Below are positions 50,973-55,173 of a stretch of 55,173 nt of DNA, piece by piece. Each line of letters begins with the position of its first letter. The first letter of the stretch is position 1. Origin of the DNA: Paenibacillus sp. NEAU-GSW1. GTDB taxonomy: Bacteria > Bacillota > Bacilli > Paenibacillales > Paenibacillaceae. A program made the position numbers and the translations under genes. The notes beneath the pieces are model-generated. The model was not told the origin of the DNA and did not search any database. It saw only the letters and a list, made by a program, of their open reading frames with translations. The DNA is taken from positions 1 to 55,173 of the forward strand of contig NZ_WOVL01000033.1 of the NCBI RefSeq assembly GCF_009737085.1, written 5' to 3'.

Positions 50973-51698
50973 ATGTTAATCAAGAGAGACAAATGGTTGC
51001 AGTATCGCATCCTTCGCAAGGGGTCCTCTCTCGCCAGACAGTTGCCAGAAACACAGTTGCTTAAGAAGAACGCTTTATCGAAAATGCTCCATCAATATGA
51101 AAGTGTCGTACTGAAACCTCGCGACGGGAGCTACGGAAGGGATATCGTGTTCATTAAACGGAACGGTGCGAATGCCTATCGTATTCAAAACGAAAATAAT
51201 GCGGTCAACGTGAGAGACACCGATAAGTTGCTCAAATGGCTCCGTAAAAAAAACAAAGGTCTTCGTGGATATATTGTTCAAAGGCGTCTGCAGCTTGCTC
51301 AAATTCAACACAAGCCGTTCGACATTCGGATAATGGCTCAGCGAAAAAAAGGTTCTGCATCCGCTTGGAACGTGACAGGCTCCTACGCGAAAGTGGCAGC
51401 GAAAGGATATCTGGTCACGAATGTGACCAGCCGCCCCATTCCAGTACTTGAGGCGTTAAATTTAGCCCGTATTGAAGATCCGAGCTTGCTCGTCAAAGCG
51501 GAACGGATCGCACTATTGGCTGCCAAGCGATTGGGAGAGAGTTATCCCAAGCTTAGACAAATCGGGTTCGATATTGGCATCGACAGGGAACGTCGGATAT
51601 GGATTATCGAAGGCAACTATAAACCGGACTTGCGCCCTTTCCGGCGCATGAAAGATTCCTCGATGCATCGCAGAATATTATGGTATAAAAAACACTAA
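50973..51698 (+). CDS. YheC/YheD-family ATP-grasp protein
   Basis: 241 residues: the ATP-grasp core is visible in SVVLKPRDGSYGRDIVFIKR, YIVQRRLQLAQ, DIRIMAQRKK and the metal-binding end QIGFDIGIDRERRIWIIEGN. Family members are endospore-coat-associated. This one lacks the usual N-terminal extension, which is common. It stands alone with its own terminator, and its presence supports a spore-forming host. Confidence 0.88.
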   Translation: MLIKRDKWLQYRILRKGSSLARQLPETQLLKKNALSKMLHQYESVVLKPRDGSYGRDIVFIKRNGANAYRIQNENNAVNVRDTDKLLKWLRKKNKGLRGYIVQRRLQLAQIQHKPFDIRIMAQRKKGSASAWNVTGSYAKVAAKGYLVTNVTSRPIPVLEALNLARIEDPSLLVKAERIALLAAKRLGESYPKLRQIGFDIGIDRERRIWIIEGNYKPDLRPFRRMKDSSMHRRILWYKKH

Positions 51699-51703
51699 AG
51701 CAA

Positions 51704-51743
51704 AAAAGACGACAAGCCTTTATTTTTGGCCTGTCGTCTTTTC
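51704..51743. terminator. bidirectional terminator
   Basis: AAAAGACGACAAGCC pairs with GGCCTGTCGTCTTTT (one mismatch). A-run and T-run serve both the YheC/YheD gene and the minus-strand gene at 51783. Confidence 0.85.
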
Positions 51744-51782
51744 ATGTTTTGCATCTATTCTTGATAATAGCCCGCTTGGGAT

Positions 51783-52106
51783 TTACTTGCGTCTTTTGGC
51801 ACTTACAACGCGAGTCACTTGGAACCGATTTGCCCCTACCTGTATAATGGCAAATTGGCTGTAAGAAGTGCCGGAAGAAGTATAAGGTTCCGCTTCAATA
51901 TTTCCACTCGGCGTTACAACCGTTGCCGTAATTTTAGTCAGCAAACAGACGCCACGGCTAGAAGCTCTCCAAGTCTGGTTACTCTGAACGCTATAACTGT
52001 CGTTGCTGCAAAAAATGGATGCATATTCAACTCTCCCAAAAGCATTATACGAAGTCGAGTTTGAGATCTGAACGGGGTCATAACCGTTAGGTCCTCTATT
52101 TCCCAT
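51783..52106 (-). CDS. hypothetical protein
   Basis: 107 residues, no signal peptide, starts MGNRGPNGYDPVQISNSTSY behind GGGAGG. It is beta-rich (SYSVQSNQTWRASSRGVCLL, TKITATVVTPSGNIEAEPYT, SQFAIIQVGANRFQVTRVV) with two Cys residues. The Tyr/Ser/Asn-rich start resembles small surface or spore proteins. No family recognised. Confidence 0.6.
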   Translation of the reverse strand: MGNRGPNGYDPVQISNSTSYNAFGRVEYASIFCSNDSYSVQSNQTWRASSRGVCLLTKITATVVTPSGNIEAEPYTSSGTSYSQFAIIQVGANRFQVTRVVSAKRRK

Positions 52107-52243
52107 GAATAAAACCTCCCTGTTATTGATAGTTTAATAGATTCAATTCAATTGTTTTTGGTAAGGTATAAATGTGGACGAGAAAAAAAAGTACTTTTGT
52201 CCGGTGGTTGCGAGGATACGACCGCTTATGATGCTGTATCTCA

Positions 52244-52283
52244 AACAAAAAAAGAACCACCCTCGTCGTTTAACAGGTGGTTC
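52244..52283 (-). terminator. terminator of the small helical gene
   Basis: GAACCACC at 52254-52261 pairs with GGTGGTTC at 52276-52283; on the minus strand TTTTTTTGTTTG follows. It lies 29 bases beyond the stop at 52312. Confidence 0.8.
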
Positions 52284-52311
52284 GAGCACTATAGGTCTGA
52301 TCCAGAAAGCT

Positions 52312-52536
52312 TTAGAGCTTAATAATGGCTTCCAGAGCCTCTGCGGCTACTGTCTTGGCTTCCTCATTATCATCTTCAGCACACTCCACAATAGACTGCA
52401 GCGCTTTCTTCGCAATCTCCAGCTGTTCGGTTAATCGGTCAGCAATTTGTGCCATTTCGATAGTAAAATCGTCTGTTATTTCGCCATTACCAATTAAAAC
52501 AACCGCAGTAAATTCGAATCTATTCTTAATTTTTAT
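52312..52536 (-). CDS. small helical protein with non-standard start
   Basis: The frame ending at 52312 encodes FEFTAVVLIGNGEITDDFTI, then EMAQIADRLTEQLEIAKKAL and an acidic helical tail. The only ATG is at 52455 and gives 47 residues without a ribosome site. A good AAGGAGATGT at 52547-52538 lies just before the open frame, where the first codons are ATA AAA ATT AAG; thus an ATA or ATT start, or a one-base error, must be assumed. The strong terminator downstream argues that it is a real gene. Confidence 0.45.
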   Translation of the reverse strand: MKIKNRFEFTAVVLIGNGEITDDFTIEMAQIADRLTEQLEIAKKALQSIVECAEDDNEEAKTVAAEALEAIIKL

Positions 52537-52564
52537 ACATCTCCTTCAGGTGGGTGATCAATCG

Positions 52565-52804
52565 TTAATCAGGACTCAATAGCGAACCGTATTGGCGGAC
52601 TCCTGCGTCATGAAACTGAACTCTTTTGCCGTGTAACCCCTTTGCTGCTGGCGAATCCAATCGTTTGCTCTCCTCTTCGTCACCGTAAAGAGCCAAGACT
52701 TTATTTTGCCGGGTTCTCGCAAAGTTCCAAGCTTCATGAAAGCCTTGATAAATACAGCCTGTCTGTCTGCTCGTCCCGGACGATGCGTCTGGCAACCATT
52801 TCAT
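52565..52804 (-). CDS. small hypothetical protein (79 aa)
   Basis: ATG at 52804 is preceded by GAGAGGGTGATC. The basic, polar sequence has FHEAWNFARTRQNKVLALYG in the middle and ends GVRQYGSLLSPD. No membrane segment or known motif. It lies between the helical mini-gene and the acyltransferase on the same strand. Confidence 0.4.
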   Translation of the reverse strand: MKWLPDASSGTSRQTGCIYQGFHEAWNFARTRQNKVLALYGDEEESKRLDSPAAKGLHGKRVQFHDAGVRQYGSLLSPD

Positions 52805-52895
52805 GATCACCCTCTCTACTATACTGACGTTTTAAAAGGGCAAAAACGTGCAGAGCAAATCATTATTGCAACTTTATTTTCTAAATAAATCGACG

Positions 52896-54140
52896 TTATA
52901 ACTCTCTACTATGTTCGCCGCGCAGCGGAGCATAAATTGGGGTTGTCGATGATTTTTTCTCACCTAACATGCGTTCTACTTTTCGAGCCAGCTTTAATGC
53001 ACCTTGATCGATATATTTCATGTAGTAATGCGACAAAATAAATAAGGGCACCACGGAAACTATAAACGTAACTGCATAAGCAAGATTGTAACTAAAATGA
53101 TGAATCACTTTACTAAACAGAAACGCGGAGAACGTATTTAGGAAAGTGAAATGAATAAGGTATAGGGAAAATGAAATCTTCCCTAAATAAGCAAACGGTT
53201 TCCATCCAAAAACATGCTGCAGCACCTTTAAACGAAGCAATGCATACAAAATCAAAGCAGAACCTAGAGTTCGTGCAAGAAGTCGTGGATCGATGTTAAA
53301 TTGAATCCATCCGTTAATATTTTTTGTCCACACTTCTATTGGTTCGTAAATAGTCCCCATTAATGCAGTATACGGTGCCGAACCTAAGTAAATCCCTATA
53401 ACAAGCACAAGTACCGCTGTTGCTTTATTGTGGACCCATTTATGCTTGAGCAAATCGGCAAGCAGCATTCCCCACAAAAAAGCGACAAAATAGGTTTGAA
53501 TAAACGCAATGGATAAGACCGCGTATACAATCCATCTTTTTTTCATACGTCCAAATAAAGCAAGAAAACCGAATATTAAATACGAACCTAATAGCTCATA
53601 GCCCATCGTCCAAAGGACTGGATTGTAAGGATGTGCGTTAAAACGGAAAAACGGATCAAAAATAGCAGCCTTAATTAGGACATACGCATTTGTATCTAAA
53701 GCGTAATAGTTCTTTTTCATATCCGTCCATGTCGTTCCCCATATATCTTGGAGATGAAAAGCATTCGTAATAATTGCAAGATATACAAGCAACACGGATA
53801 CCGCTGCCGGAACGGCAAGCCGAATGTACCTTCGTATGGCGCTGGAGTGCAACCATTTTTGAAAGGTCTCGCTATCGAGCTCTTCATCAAACATTTTGAC
53901 ACTGAGCACATAACCGCTTAGCACAAAAAACAAACAAACGGCAAATTGACCATTATAAAATAAATTAATTGGAGAATGACCGTACCAGATATCCCAGTTC
54001 GAATGAGCTTGTTGCGGTCTTCCATTTAACGCGGCAGGATAAAATACTTGTATGTAATGCGATATCACTACGGCACATGCCGCGAGTCCCCTAATGCCAT
54101 CCAAATAGAATAGCTTTTTTTCGGTTGTTTGTTTATTCAT
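52896..54140 (-). CDS. acyltransferase 3 family membrane protein (OafA/YrhL type)
   Basis: 414 residues, about ten spans. The family start FYLDGIRGLAACAVVISHYI carries the catalytic His; FNAHPYNPVLWTMGYELLGS and FAYLGKISFSLYLIHF are the other family stretches. It transfers acyl groups to sugars or polymers on the outer face. I choose ATG at 54140, behind GAAGAGGAAAAG, because longer frames overlap the DUF218 gene. It follows that gene within 40 bases. Confidence 0.9.
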   Translation of the reverse strand: MNKQTTEKKLFYLDGIRGLAACAVVISHYIQVFYPAALNGRPQQAHSNWDIWYGHSPINLFYNGQFAVCLFFVLSGYVLSVKMFDEELDSETFQKWLHSSAIRRYIRLAVPAAVSVLLVYLAIITNAFHLQDIWGTTWTDMKKNYYALDTNAYVLIKAAIFDPFFRFNAHPYNPVLWTMGYELLGSYLIFGFLALFGRMKKRWIVYAVLSIAFIQTYFVAFLWGMLLADLLKHKWVHNKATAVLVLVIGIYLGSAPYTALMGTIYEPIEVWTKNINGWIQFNIDPRLLARTLGSALILYALLRLKVLQHVFGWKPFAYLGKISFSLYLIHFTFLNTFSAFLFSKVIHHFSYNLAYAVTFIVSVVPLFILSHYYMKYIDQGALKLARKVERMLGEKKSSTTPIYAPLRGEHSREL

Positions 54141-54175
54141 CTTTTCCTCTTCTTTCATGAAACAATCTATGATGA

Positions 54176-54757
54176 TCAAGCGAATGTTTTAAAGAGATAT
54201 TTATAAAATGCCGGAAATTCTCTTAAAATGGAGTAAATATCTCTAACCTCAAAAAATTTGGCATGAGCTGCATACACTTCTTTAATATCCATTTTTCTAA
54301 ACGCTAATTTTGTTCGAGATACATGAAAATATTGAGTAATAATCATAACGGAGTCTAATTCTAATTCCTCCATAATCTTGCCGGTATTTTTGGCGGTCAT
54401 ATAAGAGTTGTATCCATTATTATCCTCTATAATTTTCTCTGCCGGAACCCCTCTTTCTGTTAAGTATGATTTCATGACCTTTGCCTCATCGAAACCTTCC
54501 TTACCTGTACCGCCGCTTACAATGATATAAGTAAAATAGCCCCCATTATAAAGCTCTAAAGACTTATTTAATCTTGCCCTTAACCGCTCAGAAGGCTGTC
54601 CATTACGTTCGACTTTATTTCCTAACACTACAGCTGCATCAGCCGGTTTCAATTCATCATTGAGTCCATCTATTATTACGAAAGCAGTGTGAATGATAAA
54701 CCAGATGAAAGGAATTGCTGCTGCTATTAATAAACGCTTAATGAAAACAGAGTTCAA
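54176..54757 (-). CDS. DUF218 (YdcF/SanA-like) membrane-anchored protein
   Basis: 193 residues: one N-terminal span (8-29) and a DUF218 domain. ADAAVVLGNKVERNGQPSER, then YIIVSGGTGKEGFDEA, EDNNGYNSYMTAKNT and MIITQYFHVSRTKLAFRK are all family signatures. Homologues act on cell-envelope permeability. The start is TTG at 54757 with AGGTGAGA upstream. It forms an operon with the acyltransferase. Confidence 0.9.
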   Translation of the reverse strand: MNSVFIKRLLIAAAIPFIWFIIHTAFVIIDGLNDELKPADAAVVLGNKVERNGQPSERLRARLNKSLELYNGGYFTYIIVSGGTGKEGFDEAKVMKSYLTERGVPAEKIIEDNNGYNSYMTAKNTGKIMEELELDSVMIITQYFHVSRTKLAFRKMDIKEVYAAHAKFFEVRDIYSILREFPAFYKYLFKTFA

Positions 54758-54953
54758 TCTCTCACCTACATTCTCTCATCTTTTATCGATAAATGGTTAT
54801 TTATCTATAGTCTTACACAAAATAAGCATCATATAAAGTGTTACATTGTACACCCACCAATATTGCAAGTTATAACTCGTAGCTCCCCGGATGAGATAAA
54901 CCAGCTTGGTTCTCGACCTTGATTCAAGCACCGCTAATAAAATAAAGTCCAAA

Positions 54954-55003
54954 TTTATAAAGAAGTTCTTGTCTTGAGTATACGATAAGAACTTCTTTAT
55001 ATA
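54954..55003. repeat. PE element with changed, matching arms
   Basis: TTTATAAAGAAGTTCTTGTC at 54954-54973 and GATAAGAACTTCTTTATATA at 54984-55003. Both arms carry TATAAAGAAG where the usual PE has TGTATAGAAG, so they changed together. The tail (GAGGCCGTCCCAAAAGTGG) is different from other copies. Confidence 0.65.
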
Positions 55004-55080
55004 AAAGAGGCCGTCCCAAAAGTGGTTCGCTCGCTGAAAAAACGGCTCGCATCAGTAATTGAAGAAGCGGTATTCATGAA

Positions 55081-55120
55081 AATAGTGTTGCAGAGAGCTA
55101 TCCCTGCAACACTATTTTTC
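55081..55120. terminator. hairpin terminator near the window end
   Basis: AATAGTGTTGCAG at 55081-55093 pairs perfectly with CTGCAACACTATT at 55104-55116, then TTTTC. The gene it serves lies outside or is lost. 55004-55080 and 55121-55173 hold nothing I can name. Confidence 0.7.
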
Positions 55121-55173
55121 GATTTTGATGCTTTGTGGCTTTCTTCAGCAAATGATGGGCAAGCGAAAGCCAC

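Overview
The window reads as chromosomal DNA of an endospore-forming Bacillota, most likely Paenibacillus or a close relative. This is inferred from content: a very large SLH-anchored GH16 glucanase with CBM4/9-like modules, a YheC/YheD spore-coat ATP-grasp protein, PadR/DUF1048 genes, YoaS/YozG-like and WYL regulators, GGAGG ribosome sites with frequent TTG/GTG starts, and abundant dispersed intergenic repeats. No rRNA, tRNA, CRISPR array or replication origin was seen.

Layout. 1-3.7 kb: epoxide hydrolase, AlkZ-like winged-helix protein and WYL regulator on the minus strand. 3.7-9 kb: single small genes (membrane proteins, a second-type pgsA, immunity-like genes) separated by repeats and IS debris. 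9.1-14.1 kb: a TetR/ABC ATPase/FtsX-permease operon with a clear operator, then a DUF2975/XRE pair and two tiny ORFs. 14.2-17.7 kb: a dead IS110-family element inserted in a dispersed repeat, two GNAT genes, a YmaF-like mini-gene. 17.9-21.7 kb: a compact VWA/PP2C/protein-kinase-HhH operon (TerY-P triad; E. coli yegL-yegK-yegI type). 22.7-25.1 kb: arsR-arsB-arsC plus a broken arsI. 25.3-34 kb: an RraB-like lipoprotein, TetR with a DUF2231/MMPL transporter operon, a VTT membrane protein, SLH debris, and a second copy of the Imm26-like gene. 33.8-39.2 kb: ECF sigma/anti-sigma, MBL hydrolase, TetR-MFS efflux with an operator inside its promoter. 39.8-46.1 kb: orphan FGGY sugar kinase and the 1423-residue glucanase. 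46.6-55.2 kb: an Imm-5-like gene, MTHFR-like protein, PadR-DUF1048-DUF1048, YheC/YheD, small hypotheticals, an acyltransferase and a DUF218 protein.

The most unusual signal is in the intergenic DNA. One family (called E here) is a variable stem-loop flanked by a conserved box close to ACTATCGTCTCCGTTAGCT followed by TAATAA; it usually sits just after the stop codon of a gene. A second family (PE) carries 18-base arms close to TGTATAGAAGTTCTTGTC in inverted orientation plus a third arm and an internal hairpin; it is normally found right behind an E box, and in divergent copies the two arms change together. The IS110-family copies all begin exactly at CCGTTAG (or CGTTAG) of an E box, and the leading non-coding end of the two better copies has a short segment complementary to its own flank, which is what a bridge-RNA target guide would look like. 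The window also carries several toxin-less immunity-type genes, two of them a duplicated pair 24 kb apart.
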